A stretch of 64,000 nt of DNA from Babesia bovis T2Bo (Eukaryota > Apicomplexa > Aconoidasida > Piroplasmida > Babesiidae), in contig NC_010575.1 in NCBI RefSeq assembly GCF_000165395.2, positions 2,031,001-2,095,000 of the forward strand. Reading direction: 5' to 3'. Positions 38,528-50,957 of the stretch are shown here, in pieces (the stretch's first letter is position 1; every line of letters begins with the position of its first letter). The translations under genes were made by a program, and so were the position numbers. The notes below the pieces were generated by a model. The model did no database searches and was not told the DNA's origin. It saw only the letters and a list, made by a program, of their open reading frames with translations.

Positions 38528-38635
38528 TTATTCTACCTTTTAGTTGTTATTCGTTTTGTCTTTATTCCATTGTAGTGTGTATGATGCTTATGAGCCTGGG
38601 TGAAACGAAAACACAAGATGTAATCTACCTTCGCC

Positions 38636-40564
38636 ATGGAAAATGAGCTAACAACGATATATCTACCGTATGAGGACTATTTGAATGCTTGTAAGGGTGA
38701 ATTAAGGAGAGTATTAGTCGGATGGAACGTCCCTTCATTAAAGTCAATTGTCGTTGTGACATCGTATTCCTCTTCCCAGGTAAATGAAGCCTATAATAAC
38801 GTTACACATTGCAGTTATACACATTAAATTGGGCTCTACGAGAATTGTCTAAGGCACCTTATATGCAGAACACCTTCCATAGACATGGGCATTTATCTGT
38901 TTTGGACATTTCATTACACAGAGGTGGAGATCAAGTGGTTTTAAAAAGGTATGGTATACTGCCTAATAGACAAATCTATGCAGCTCGTTTTCTAATGATT
39001 CCAATGTACAATTGGTGAGGTACCGTAGAAACGACTTTAAAGTGGTTTCTTACGATGAGTTGTATACGGTCCTTAAAAACAAATACAAGCATTCTAACGC
39101 TGGTGACAATGGCGAACAAGATGAATCAAACATTTGCAGCTACTTTATCGTTGGTTGCGCTTTGGTCGAGTGTTTAGACGACATGATTTACAACACTTTG
39201 ACAACCACTGGGCGTTTGAGGAAAAGTGACTCTGGAACACGTCATTCTGTGGCAGATAATCACAACTACAGTTATTTCAAGTTCAAAAATATGTTGTACA
39301 CCGCGATAGTACAGGCGGTGGTTTACTTATCGGTAACTGCTCAGTCGATTCTTTCGGGATGTATGAAACTATATCATCCAAGACTTCGGCGGTTTATACA
39401 CCACTTGACTGTGGTTACTCTGTTGCATACCAAATTGTCGCAAATTGCAGAGTGGGATAAATTGTATAAGCTCATGGAACATCAAACAGGTTGGTTTTGC
39501 GTATTATCGGTCAATGGACTCATAGACATGATTGAGTATGTACGTCTCAAGCACCAAGTTCGCCAAAGCGTGTGGTCAGTATCAATTGATGCGGTATTTG
39601 GCATTATTGAGTTTTTGTTTTTTCGCCATCTAATAATTTATGGTGTAAATGTATTACGCCTGTATTCTCGTGCATTATACATATCAGGTGTGAAGTAGGT
39701 TTAACTATTAATTCGGGCTTAACATATAACATCAGATACGTATCATATAACTTTGCCATGAGAATCGGAAAGTACTGTAAATTGAATGATGAAGTGGCTG
39801 TGTTTCTTTCTAGGCTAATTATTAGTATGCTCATGGTATGGCGTACAATTATACCGAAGCTGGAGCAAAATTTTTACCTTCTAACTAAACTGTTTGAGTA
39901 TGCCGCTCTGTTTGGTGTGACATACCAGATGGCTATCCTACTGGATATTGTGAGCGTCGAGACACTCCACACGACCTATGCTCACTGCATATTGCTGTAC
40001 ATCACAAAGTGGATGCAGCGCTACAAGTTTTCGCTTTTACAGTTGTTTAAGTATGTCAGATCGTTTATTTAATTTAACCTTTTCAGGGGTAAGAAGTGGA
40101 ATGAACTGAAGCAGGCGTTGGATTCCAATGAATATACACGAGAGCAGTTATTCCTGGGCACTGTGATCTTTACCTTGATACTACTTATCTACCCAACTAT
40201 ATGGGTGTTTTATTGTATCACTTTGGTGGTATATTTGCCTGTATTCTTCATGCGTGCAGTGGTCAAGTGTTTAATCCAGGTGATGACAAAGATTCCCTTT
40301 TACTACCTTATTTATAATTTAATATTCCCGAGCAGCTACAAAGAATCGATATACTTTGCTCATAAGTTTTGCTGGGATAAATCAAAAAAGGTAATAGAAG
40401 GGACAGAAGAAAGGACAACCAAGAACAGCAATACAATTGTCCTCAAGGATTCCCACGAATTTGAGATAGAGTGCCCACCTTTCTCTACTAGCACGCTATT
40501 ACAACCGCTTATACACACTATAAAGTCTTGCAAGGGATATCTATACTTTTGGCGCGTTATTTGA
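38636..40564 (+). CDS. PIGQ: PIG-Q / GPI1, GPI-GlcNAc transferase subunit
   Basis: Five exons: 38636-38779, 38815-38948, 38984-39694, 39736-40050 and 40087-40564; introns of 35, 35, 41 and 36 nt; 593 residues. GPI1/PIG-Q is a membrane subunit of the ER enzyme that adds GlcNAc to phosphatidylinositol, the first step of GPI-anchor synthesis. The diagnostic block is GKKWNELKQALDSNEYTREQ then LFLGTVIFTLILLIYPTIWV, matching the W.VLR.R.DSC.Y...QLLLGT.LFT segment of the family. Several hydrophobic segments precede it (from about residue 220). N-terminal exons 1-2 are more divergent. It is followed 85 bp downstream by dihydroorotase. Confidence 0.88.
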
Positions 40565-40649
40565 TGCGACCACTTAACCAAGTGTGTGGTACACAAACGA
40601 AGTCTAATATAATTCTTTTTGATAGATTTAGCACTTCTAGTCTATTAAA

Positions 40650-41867
40650 ATGCAGATTCCTTTAGCAGATGATCTCCACTGCCATTTACGGCAGGGTGAG
40701 TTGATGTCACTTGTTACACCCTTGATTAGACACGGTGGTTGGTACGTCAATTCGTCGTTTTGTACATCATTCCCAGCAATCGCGTGCTTGTTATGCCGAA
40801 TACTAATCCACCGATAACAAACTGTGCTCAAGCTGGTGAATATAGGCGCCAGCTAATGCAAATAGAACCCAGAGTTACATACTTAATGACACTCTATCTG
40901 TCGCCAGAGGTATCTACAGATGACATAAGGTTAAATGCCAAGGCAAATCATGTTCAAGGGGTATGCATAACATTATATGCCTATATTTACATTGTAGATA
41001 AAATGTTATCCAGTTGGTATGACTACTAATTCCGAGCATGGTTTCAATGTAAGCTCCGATAGAGTAAATTGATAATGTTTAGTCCTTGGAGGAGTATTAT
41101 CCGTTATTTGCCGAAATGGAGCGATTAGGTCTATCATTGCATATTCATGGTGAACAACCTGGTTCCAACCCTTTACGATCCGAAGCTAAATTTGTACAAA
41201 ACATAATATCGGTATGTTGAGGTCATATAGCGTAAAATCGCTGGTAATATATATAATTAATGTACAGGTTGCAATGGCGTTTCCTAAATTAAAGGTGGTT
41301 GCCGAACACGTATCCACTAAGGAGAGCTTGGAGGCAGTATTACGAGTACCGAATTTGGCTGCAAGCATAACACCTCACCATCTTCAAATTGTAACCGAAG
41401 ACGTGTTGAATATCACCAGTGGTGTTACTCAGGCGAACATTTTGGATCATGTAAAGAATCCATATTTGTATTGCAAGCCAATTGCTCAAAGTGCTGAGAA
41501 TAGGGACGCTCTATTGCAGGCTATCAGGACACGTAGTCCTAAGATATTTTTAGGATCTGATTCAGCGCCGCACACAATCGCTGCTAAAAACTCCGACAAA
41601 CCACCTGCTGGTATATTCACCCAGCCATACATTATGGGTTACCTGGCTACTATTTTCAAAAGGCTGGATTGTGAAGACTACCTTGAGGCATTCGTGTGCC
41701 GTAATGGTGCTGAGTTTCTAGATCTACCTGCTAAAAATATCGAGTATATGGAGATCACGGATGAGACTATAATTGTCCCAGATACTGTCGGAGGTGTGCT
41801 CAAGCCGTTCCTAGCCGGCGAGGAGATAACTAAAATATGCATAGTAACCACTGGAGATGCAAAGTAA
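40650..41867 (+). CDS. pyrC: Dihydroorotase (bacterial pyrC type)
   Basis: Five exons: 40650-40741, 40777-40960, 40998-41048, 41083-41211 and 41268-41867; introns of 35, 37, 34 and 56 nt; 351 residues, near the E. coli length (348). It closes carbamoyl-aspartate to dihydroorotate in de novo pyrimidine synthesis. The metal and catalytic set is complete: DDLHCHLR (His10, His12), IKCYP (Lys94, carbamylated in the family), LHIHGE (His131), AEHVS (His166) and LGSDSAPH (Asp250). VLVMPNTNPPITN and GMTTNSEHG are also typical. Piroplasms depend on pyrimidine synthesis, so the gene is expected. Confidence 0.95.
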
Positions 41868-41953
41868 AACCATTTACACTGCTCTAGTCAGATATCACGC
41901 AATTGAATCGCAATCTAGTCACATATTTGTTTCGAAGTTGTAGAGCATGCCGT

Positions 41954-44900
41954 TCATTTGAGGGCTTTTAGATACTCATAGAATGCAAACACAGAGGTGT
42001 CGTCAGTAAACTGCTGCGAATAGTAGAAAGTAGATGCGAGATGCGATGCAAACATCGAACGCATATAACGATCTGGTAGCCGTACCATAATGTCCTCTAT
42101 TGGCACAAGCTTCTGCAACGACTGCGGTATAGCTTTGGAAAGGACAGCCCTTACCAGAACAGTGTCCTCCCATAATGAATTAGAGTCTATAATGTCCTTC
42201 TTGAGTCGTATAATCTTGGTTGATAGAACGTCAGTAAGGTCGCAGCGTGGCATCCCTATGCGTAGCCCTTCATTCCACAGTGCATGGAATTCCCTGCGCG
42301 CATTCTTCTTTATGATGTCGAGAATTTCATTGATGTAGTCTTTACGGAATTGCGGGAATTCCCCACCCTCCTTGACGGTCATCATTTCGTCAAAGGTATC
42401 GTCATCTAGTACCAAGGCTGCTAGCACCTCGAAACTACTGCTGGTGACACCACCCTTGTTAGTGGATGCGTCCTTAAACAAGATAACTCCTTTGTTTTCC
42501 AGAATTCTTCTTGCATCCTGAGTTATGAACACATTGGCACCCTCTACAATGAACTTGTATATGCACTTGCCCTTTTCGTCAAACAGCCTATTAACGTTGA
42601 ATGGCGTTATAGAAGAAGGCCTTCCACCACAAGGGTTGAATAAATCTGATGGGCAGGCACCCAAATGAAACTCGTCCCTGAACTTATGCCCACGCTTAAC
42701 CTTTGTGCCATCTGGTAGAACCATATCTACTGCGTCTTCAGGTACCTTGAAACCCTTATCAGAAAGCAGTGCTTCATTATAGTGCATAGCACTAGTGGGC
42801 AGACCCTTTAATCTATTTGCTGCCAGCCGTTGTAGTTCATTGATATCCAGTCCCTCTGGGTCGTGAAGCACACCACTTTTGTCAATTACGGTTAAGGTCT
42901 TTGTTTTAGAGCATAAAAGTGCATTACTTCCAAGGTCTCCGTCAGGGCCACCCGTCAAGAATCTTGTAACTTCCTCTTCATTAAGGTGGAATATATTGAG
43001 CAGTTCGTGGATGTAAGCCTCTATGCTGGCAGTTGTCATACCGTACGTATCATGTGGTATACCTCCCATAACAGGTTCCTTACCTGTAGTGAACGACCTC
43101 CAGAAAGGGAATCCGCGTAGCTTAGCATGGTTAGCTGCCCAGTCCATAAGCCTTCCTGTGCCCGTGTGCTCATCAGGTCCCAGGAAGTATATTTCATCCT
43201 GATGCAAGTGGTCAACCATCTGAGCGCATGGCATCATAACATCTAGCAATCCATCCACATAGCACATAAAGCTGTTCCTTGTGTATATCTGAGCAAGGTC
43301 TGCGTTTGGTGCCTTGTCCAGGAGGATTACACCTTTACTTCCTCCCTCGGGTATATCCTTATTCTTGAGACTTTGGGTATAAGAAAGATTATATGCCTCA
43401 TCGAAAACCTGGAGCTTATTACGCGTGAAAGCTTCATGGGAGAATGATTGTACAACCCTGATACCACCACGTGAGATTTCACTGAACCTTATGTGGAAAC
43501 CCCTGAAGAACGGACCCATTAACATGACTATACCATATGGTGTCTCTGGGTAGTCATTTTTGGATAGGAAAGAGGGATCGAGCCTGAACGCAAAACTTGA
43601 TTTCTCCGTAACGAAGAAGTTCGTACGCAAAGTTGAGCTATTGAACGTAAGGAACAATGACAATATCTTTGCGTGAACCTGGTTATCCAAGGTTTTAATA
43701 GTTTCCTTCAATGCATTGCTATCAGGGTCAGTATTGGTTCCATTTGGGTTTATATCTGGATTGTGCAGTATGCAGAAGTTTTTGTGCAACTGCTTAAGGA
43801 TAGGTATATTTTCTTGAACAGCTTCAAAGATTTGATTTGGTAGGTATGACGGAATCATCAACTTCGAACGTATATCGTACAACTCGGATGGAGCCATTTG
43901 CTCCCTTGTAGCCAAACGTTCAATCAGGGCCATATGTGGGCCGACACTACCACTAAAGTGTTCCACAAAAATGGATGCACAGTATGCATAAGCCATTTCT
44001 GAACCGTTTAGCAACCTTTCCGTAAGTATGCTGAGGTAATGACTATGTGGCAAAATACCACAAAGCCTTATAGCCGTCATGATGGAATGGGCTCTATCCA
44101 GTAATGACAAATCGGGGTTATCAAGTTCGGTAGACGGAAGGCTAGTGATAAAGGCTGTGATGATGCAAACGTTGTTTGATAAAGGATCCACATACTTCGA
44201 CTTTGAATAGCAACCATAGTAAGTGACACAATCACCAAATCTTGAATAGAAATCACTTTGTACATAGTCCTGTCTAAATGCTACATCAATGCGGAACGTA
44301 TTGAATTCTCGGGGTTCACCATTCATAACAAGACCTATACCGCCATCTGACATTACAATTTGCTTGTTTAGTTTGTAGAATATATCCTCTGTAATAGTAT
44401 TCCTCTTATTTTTGTAAAAGTCTTTATCTAGTAGTTTGCTCAGCCTTAATTCACCGGGTTCCGGATTATTCTCAGCGAAATTAGGTAACTGGAAAAAGTA
44501 GATGCGCAATCTCTCGAATAGATTCGCAGGGTCATCGAACATAGAGTTGGTTGATCTGAAGCATTGCATTCTCCATACTGGCCTTGTAACATCACCAAAA
44601 TGCAGGAATCTTTGTTCTACAGTTTTCTCAACTGCATATATTTGTGATAGCTTATGGTTCAGCAGCGATGCTCTCGTAATGATAAACACCCTGCCATCAT
44701 GTACTTGTTCAATGAGGGGAAAGTAGTCGGACCCAGAGTTTTCGTGTAGAATTTTAGCTGTAAGCACCGACACCATATTGTTCGCAATCATTTTTGCATT
44801 TGATGTGCTGAAGTAGTATTCGTTCAGGCCAAGTTTGTTGTAGTATTGATCCATTGTCTGATTGATCGTGTCATCGCTAAATGTCTTTAGGTCCTTCACG

Positions 44901-45031
44901 ATTTTGTAGACTTCCTGGAATTGGGTTGCGTACCTATCACTTAGAGGCACATCGTGAGTTTCATCACTACCCACTACTCCAGAAAGTCCATCATCGTGGA
45001 GGTAGTTGTCCAGGTTTGCATCAATAGCCAT
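41954..45031 (-). CDS. GDH: Large NAD-dependent glutamate dehydrogenase
   Basis: A 1025-residue single-exon enzyme of the large (about 115-kDa) class. It oxidatively deaminates glutamate to 2-oxoglutarate and ammonia. Motifs in the core: RGGIRVVQSFSHEAFTRNKL, EGGSKGVILLDKAPN (substrate lysine), YFLGPDEHTGTGRLMDWAA, FTTGKEPVMGGIPHDTYGMT, GGPDGDLGSNALL (nucleotide-binding region) and EGANVFITQDARRILE followed by DASTNKGGV. The N-terminal 450 residues are the divergent regulatory part typical of this class. No clear organelle presequence is visible at the ATG at 45031. The gene converges on dihydroorotase with an 86-bp gap. Confidence 0.95.
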   Translation of the reverse strand: MAIDANLDNYLHDDGLSGVVGSDETHDVPLSDRYATQFQEVYKIVKDLKTFSDDTINQTMDQYYNKLGLNEYYFSTSNAKMIANNMVSVLTAKILHENSGSDYFPLIEQVHDGRVFIITRASLLNHKLSQIYAVEKTVEQRFLHFGDVTRPVWRMQCFRSTNSMFDDPANLFERLRIYFFQLPNFAENNPEPGELRLSKLLDKDFYKNKRNTITEDIFYKLNKQIVMSDGGIGLVMNGEPREFNTFRIDVAFRQDYVQSDFYSRFGDCVTYYGCYSKSKYVDPLSNNVCIITAFITSLPSTELDNPDLSLLDRAHSIMTAIRLCGILPHSHYLSILTERLLNGSEMAYAYCASIFVEHFSGSVGPHMALIERLATREQMAPSELYDIRSKLMIPSYLPNQIFEAVQENIPILKQLHKNFCILHNPDINPNGTNTDPDSNALKETIKTLDNQVHAKILSLFLTFNSSTLRTNFFVTEKSSFAFRLDPSFLSKNDYPETPYGIVMLMGPFFRGFHIRFSEISRGGIRVVQSFSHEAFTRNKLQVFDEAYNLSYTQSLKNKDIPEGGSKGVILLDKAPNADLAQIYTRNSFMCYVDGLLDVMMPCAQMVDHLHQDEIYFLGPDEHTGTGRLMDWAANHAKLRGFPFWRSFTTGKEPVMGGIPHDTYGMTTASIEAYIHELLNIFHLNEEEVTRFLTGGPDGDLGSNALLCSKTKTLTVIDKSGVLHDPEGLDINELQRLAANRLKGLPTSAMHYNEALLSDKGFKVPEDAVDMVLPDGTKVKRGHKFRDEFHLGACPSDLFNPCGGRPSSITPFNVNRLFDEKGKCIYKFIVEGANVFITQDARRILENKGVILFKDASTNKGGVTSSSFEVLAALVLDDDTFDEMMTVKEGGEFPQFRKDYINEILDIIKKNARREFHALWNEGLRIGMPRCDLTDVLSTKIIRLKKDIIDSNSLWEDTVLVRAVLSKAIPQSLQKLVPIEDIMVRLPDRYMRSMFASHLASTFYYSQQFTDDTSVFAFYEYLKALK

Positions 45032-46069
45032 GATGACGCAGGATTCTATTCAATGTGGAAAGAAATCCGAATATGTGTGCCCTTTCGGGCTTGTTTAATC
45101 CTCACAAAGAGGAGTGTGAGCAGAAAGGTAAATATCAAGAATATTTCTAATGGTTGAAGATGTGTTGGCGCGAATAGATGCGCATCGACTCAAGCTCTAG
45201 ACCCCCATTAGTATAAATGTAAGACACACATTCCCCTCAAGAGTGATATTTATCACATTTTTACCTTAAAAACTCATATAGCAGCTATAGTTTATATTCA
45301 AAGTAATATTTCAATATCGGCATAATTGTCTGGCCCATATTATATGAAGCCTTTTTTGATAGACAATCATGTCTTTTCTTTTGGATCTAGTATGATAGTA
45401 CTGTTGCTTACATATTTATTGCGTGGCGAATTGTCTTACGCGCTTAGACCGCGTATACTTGGTTAGGATTGATGTGTAGCGGAATACTACTTACATAAAG
45501 AATGTTGCCATTGGTGATTTACACATTGGCTTATTATATAAAAAGATTAATATGCTATATATAAGGCAGCAAATTTTGTCATTGACCTTTCGTTTTTTCT
45601 TACATATTGTTTATTCTAAGTTATATAGGATATTAAATATAGTAGGAAACTTTTTATCGTCTCTTTTGCCTAAGCTATATGATTATATTGGTAGATATAA
45701 TATATGACACCTCTATATGAAAGTTTTTATATATATCAACATTCTCTTTTTTTTGACTCATTATTGGTCTTCACTTCGTTTCTCCACACACTTTATATGG
45801 CATTTATTAATGGAATCATACAATAATAATATAAACATTATATAGTATGAGATAAAATATTTATATTCCATGATTTATTTGTAATTCTGTTCTCCAAGGA
45901 TGTCTCGCGTTATTGTAGTTCTATAACCTTCTTATTGGATTCTTGTTTAATATCGCATTATATCTATCGACTTTACAAAAATGTTTATCGACTGCTTAAA
46001 TTAAATGGATAGCATCGGTTCGGTTAAAATGATCATAGGATTTTGTAACACCATTTGACTTCATGTTCG
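45032..46069. promoter_or_regulatory. AT-rich divergent region GDH / TRAPPC11
   Basis: A 1.04-kb interval between divergent ATGs, most of it very AT-rich with T-rich and TA-rich low-complexity stretches from about 45240 to 46000. No convincing ORF, RNA gene or clear repeat unit was found. Both promoters must lie here. Confidence 0.5.
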
Positions 46070-49000
46070 ATGATGGAATGCGTACCTTCTCATTTTATGA
46101 CGGCACCTGTGCCGTGTGCCGCGCTATCAACTCATTTACTTTCGCATGAGAAGCTAAAGGAGTGCATTTTAATTTCTGGTCGCAATGCCAATGACAACCA
46201 GAATCGTCTTAACATTGTGTTAAGTCAGACAATTGATGTAAATTGCGATGGCGAGGATCTTCCACAATGGCAGATGCCGATTGCATCGAGTGGAGATTGG
46301 CTTCTTATGCAGCGTAATTTGTCGCCATGTGTAGTTTGCGTTCGTGACTGGCAGCATTTTGTAGTGGATGGAAACTACAACAGTCCAAGGGCAGAGGATT
46401 CCTCGGTGGAATCATGTGTGTCGTCATCGCCGAATACACCCGAAAGTTTTGCAAAAGTAGACACTGTGAGACATCTTAATGGAAATAACCGTGATGAGCT
46501 ACTTTACGGTGACCTGAAGCAATTGTCGGACCTGATAAAGTCGGATGTTGATCGTTGTATTGCTACTTATCGCCGCAATTTATTGGATAAAAGTCCGGTT
46601 TCGGGTAAGATAATGTTTTTGATTTTACTTCGTGAGGGAACTAAGAATGCACAGAAGGCTGTTAATGGGTTGAAGAACTTGAATCCAAGTGAAGTAGCGG
46701 CTATATGCGTAACTAGCGGTGAGAAAGACATAGAAAGCAAGGTATCGAAGCTTGAGACTCTGATTTACGACAACTGTATTTCCTACTATGAGCGGCGCAT
46801 CCACATGTTACAGAAAACTCTGTCTAAGGTCAAGCATAGTACAGGTTCAGATGTAGACGAGACCAGTGAGATCAATACCGCTATGATGTACTTTAAATTA
46901 GCTTACTTCCAGCAATTTATTGGCAATTTGAAGGAGAGTGTACAATGTTTATCGCAAGCATGGAATCACGTGGTTCCTGCAGCTATAGTTAACCCTTGTG
47001 AGGACTATGCCACGGTGGCGCTCTATATATCACTTCAGCTTGTAAGCGTTCATTTTCTCAACTCCAATATCGTAGATGCACTTACAACTGCTTTTGAGGC
47101 TGGATCTTTTTTTAAACGTATTTTATTCAAGCCCGATTCAGAGCCCTTGTACCATAACATTTGTTATCTGTTGTATCATTCAGTGGCTCTCCATCTAGAG
47201 CGTGCCAACGATTACAAGGAGTTGAAGGAAAATGACCATTTAAAGCACCATGCTGCTAACTTTGGTAAATGGGCCATTCAGCATTTGCTTAAATTGCGTA
47301 TATCGCTGATGTCAGGTGACTATAACTCATATCCTCGCAAGGTATTTGCCAATTTGTTATTTCGTGGTGACGATGATTTCGGGCATCTATATGAATCATT
47401 TAGTGAGGAATCCAATACAGGCACCGTAGAACAGCGACTGCACAATCTGGAGTCAATCACTGAGCAACTATTGGTCCGTCTTATGGATATAGTGTCAACA
47501 TGGAGTTGGTACAACTCTCTGCTTCAGGTAACTGAGCTGTTGGGTGACTCACTGTTATATTCATCAAGCTTCGATGACGCGTTCTTTATATACAATAATG
47601 TAGCTGAATCATTGGTCAATGGAACTCCACTGGATGCTGAATATCTGTTGAAACGGTGTTCGTCGTTAATTATAGCTGAGTCATTAAAGACCACAACTAC
47701 ATCTCGGTCAGCCCGAAGTATGGATTCTGAATCCGATGAAGAATCCATCCAGCTTCCCAATTACCACAGGTGTGCCATTACCATGCTATTGGCTGAACGT
47801 GCTCATTGTCGTATTTGGTGGTTCATATATCGTCGTATATTAATCAAGATATTAGTGAGCATTGACTTTATATTAGGTGTACCGCTTGATATCCCAAGTA
47901 CGTTACGATCACAGGGTAGTATTCCGTCAGTAATTTGGCAGAGACTATCGAATTGCGAGCCACGATACTTGACTGGAGGCCTTGGATATAGTATAGAACT
48001 TGATAAACGTGATTACGCGATGATTTTATTGAAAGGTATAATGACATTATGTTCCACCGGTGATGTTAATGTTGACTTTGCTTCGTTATGCCATCGCCTG
48101 TTTATGAATTCTCCATTGCGCGATGTCACCACGTCAGTACTGTTAAGCAAATACCACACTCCCTTCTATATGATAGGCCAGGTTAATCGAAAGGAGGATA
48201 GCATATCCACTCAGCTTCAGCTGGTTGTAACATTCCATGTTGATTTGCCCTTCGCTATAGATATCAATAAAGTCAGCATTTGCACATCCATTGGCACATT
48301 CCTTTTTGACATTGTGAAAACCGTTGAAACACCCAGTCAAGTAGAGCTTTACATAAAGGCTTCCGGGTGTAGCGAAGATGCTGTTTCTCAAGGTAGTGAT
48401 ATCCAAAATTCTCAAGAATATGATCGATATAACGAATTTCAGCAAGACTATCCGAGTAATACATCCCATATCATGGGATCAATGCTTCAAGGGGAAGGCG
48501 ATACCACTGGCTTTGCTGAAGCCAGACACCTCGAGGGTGATAGAAGAGTCATTTTGGCTATAACGTGCCCTCCTGTTAACAACCAGTTCATGATAAATTG
48601 CTTTAGCCTGCTTGGTGTCAAGCTGCACTGGATAAAGCCGCTGTATGAAGGTGCATTTCTGGATATCGCTTGTATAATACCATCCTTGGTAAATCAAACG
48701 GCGGGCATTACTCGTTTAGATGAACCCCTATTCGAAGCTGACTCAGTGAAGGATACATTCAGGCTATTGCATAACGTTGGATATGTTGGTTCATCGAGCT
48801 CATTCTTGAAATCCGAAGAGACACTATCAATGACTATGGCAGATCCCAGTAGTGTTGCGCTCCGTAGCTCCATGTGTGAGACCATTATGGAACTGACAGC
48901 TCTGTCACCGATACCATACGGTTTGCGTGACTGGGATAACAGCGACACGGACACCTATTCTTGGGGTGCATATCGCATGTTTGTAAATCGCATATACTTT

Positions 49001-50516
49001 AAAGTTTTTCTTGGCAGCATTGTTGAGGGCCACGTCGCTCCTGTATCCTGTGTATTGTTGTACAACAAGCAGATTATAGGGTCTGATAACTTGGGTCGAA
49101 TTCGATTTTCTGTGGACGTCTCTTGCAGTGCTAGCTCTCATATATTCTATGCGCTCTGTCGTGACGATGCTAGCAACTGTGGTATCATGCGCCAATGCGT
49201 GAATAACCAATTTGTTTTTAGTTTGAATGAGTTTGCTGATGCTCAATCATTTGAGATAGCTCCTAGGTTGGACTCTCTCGGTGTTTCTGAGGTTGATGCC
49301 GTTGTACCAACACTGTTTGCTGACTCTCCGGATTTCAACTGCAGTATAAATGAGGATATGAACAATTTCTTGGAATTGGCTAAACGTGACTGTAACATTG
49401 GCATCGTTTACATTTACGGGTTGCTTAAGGTCCTGTCTCACGGTCAGACCAACGTGCAGTTTAGTTTAAAGATGCAGCCTATGCTAGGTCACACTTTGAA
49501 GGCTGTGGAATCAGAGCTACTTGTAGTCACTGACGTATCACAAATTCAGGTACACGAACCTATCAGTATGGCTCTTGGAGAGGAACATGTATATGACAGC
49601 ACCAATGGTAGCCATATCCGTATGCTCAACGTCCAGTTGGTCAACAAGAGCCCTCTGCAATACGATATCGACACTGTCCGATTAGTTTACAATGATGAAC
49701 TTGACATTGGTATGTCTATTGTATCTATCATATCATATGTATTAGAAAATGAGAGTCTTTATGGATTCTGCCGACTATTGGAATATTATCAGGAGCTGCA
49801 ATTTATGCATATGTGCCCTGAATCTGCCAATTCAGTGGAGGCTCAATGTATACATTCGGTAGTACACCCGGAAGCCTTCCCATTCGACCGTTTACAGACA
49901 TGCTTCTTGGATGTTATCACTGTAAGCGATATTACACAGCATTCATTACGATCCAGTGTAACATTGTAATATCTAACTCTAAGGAAGCCGCTGAAGTACA
50001 TATATCAATTAAGCACGCAAGTACTGTGTTTTTAGGCCAACCTTTCGAGGTGATTGCCAATATTACTAACACAACATCGCATACCCTGGTAGGTTTTGTA
50101 CGGTATATCTATATTGGTACCATGGATATTCTAGCATTCATGTACTAGAATCAATGGTACATTGGTATAAATATTTCCCTGTGTGTAAAATATTTGTATT
50201 ACACATCGTAATAATATACTTTCAGGACTATATAGTAAGCATTAAAAGCAGGGAAAACAAGGACGGTGTGTTCTCAATTGCAGGCGCGCGAGTAGCCGAG
50301 ATGATTGCGCTTCCTATGTCTACGCGGTGTGTTCGTTGGATGCTAGTGCCAAATAAGTAGGTCCTCAAAGTCTCAAATATATTTTACAGGTGTGGTCATC
50401 AAATGATACCGCGAGTCGATGTTTACCAGAAGAGAAGGCTGACCCTTCCATGTGACAACTTCTCTTCAGCGCCGTCGATCGTATACGTAACACCGCAGGC
50501 CGTTGACAATAGATAA
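46070..50516 (+). CDS. TRAPPC11: TRAPPC11-like TRAPP complex subunit
   Basis: Four exons: 46070-49921, 49957-50088, 50226-50356 and 50390-50516; introns of 35, 137 and 33 nt; 1413 residues. TRAPPC11 (foie gras) is a subunit of TRAPP complexes that activate Rab GTPases for ER-Golgi traffic. Residues about 230-360 match the foie-gras region: CISYYERRIHMLQKTL, then MMYFKLAYFQQFIGNLKESV, then CLSQAWNHV. The C-terminal exons encode a beta-rich segment (AAEVHISIKHASTVFLGQPF) like the terminal Ig-like part of the family. Two polar insertions occur. ATG 46070 is chosen; the frame opens five codons earlier only at TTG. Overall similarity is low outside these blocks. Confidence 0.75.
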
Positions 50517-50957
50517 CTCAGTGCTTAAAAGGGTAGTAGACATTCGATAGTATATTTGTGGTACATTCTATTAGTGTACATGTGATTCACAGACGGCACA
50601 CACATGATTCCCTGGATATTTGCAGTTATATTTAAGAGTAATAACAATCCATTAAGTTCCAATCGCCGATACGCGTGTCATTGTCATTTATAAAAAGCAG
50701 TGGGCCCCCAATTGCAGTTGCACTTAATTTGCAAGGGAGACAGTCTCATACACACACCCACGTATGGGAGCACGACAACATTACCCCCGTAGATTTGGTG
50801 CGTACACACAAAACATTTCTGTTGAATTGTTTTTTATTTTGCTTATTTACTTCATTTTTGTGCAAAGGAACGGTTGCCCTGGTGAATATCACGGGGTTTA
50901 GTTGCACGGGTAAAGTTTCACTGTAATATAGCACCTGTCTAGTCTTTTATTTTTAAA
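50517..50957 (+). promoter_or_regulatory. Upstream region of a probably highly expressed gene
   Basis: A 441-bp interval before the polytopic membrane-protein gene, with a CACACACACCCACG stretch (50750-50763) and T-rich sequence just before the AAAATGG start context. A short open frame at 50675-50926 has no coding character. No specific promoter motif could be confirmed. Confidence 0.4.

Noticed and set aside
39758..40564. Two separate membrane-protein genes downstream of 38636
   Set aside because: The frames connect through 41- and 36-nt introns and the last carries the GPI1/PIG-Q signature, so they belong to one gene.
45240..46000. Possible centromere-like AT-rich block
   Set aside because: It is under 1 kb, has no tandem repeat structure, and similar AT-rich spacers occur elsewhere in the window.
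50675..50926. 83-codon plus-strand open frame before the polytopic membrane gene
   Set aside because: It contains repetitive CACACA-derived residues, has no recognisable domain and lies in the presumed promoter or 5' UTR.
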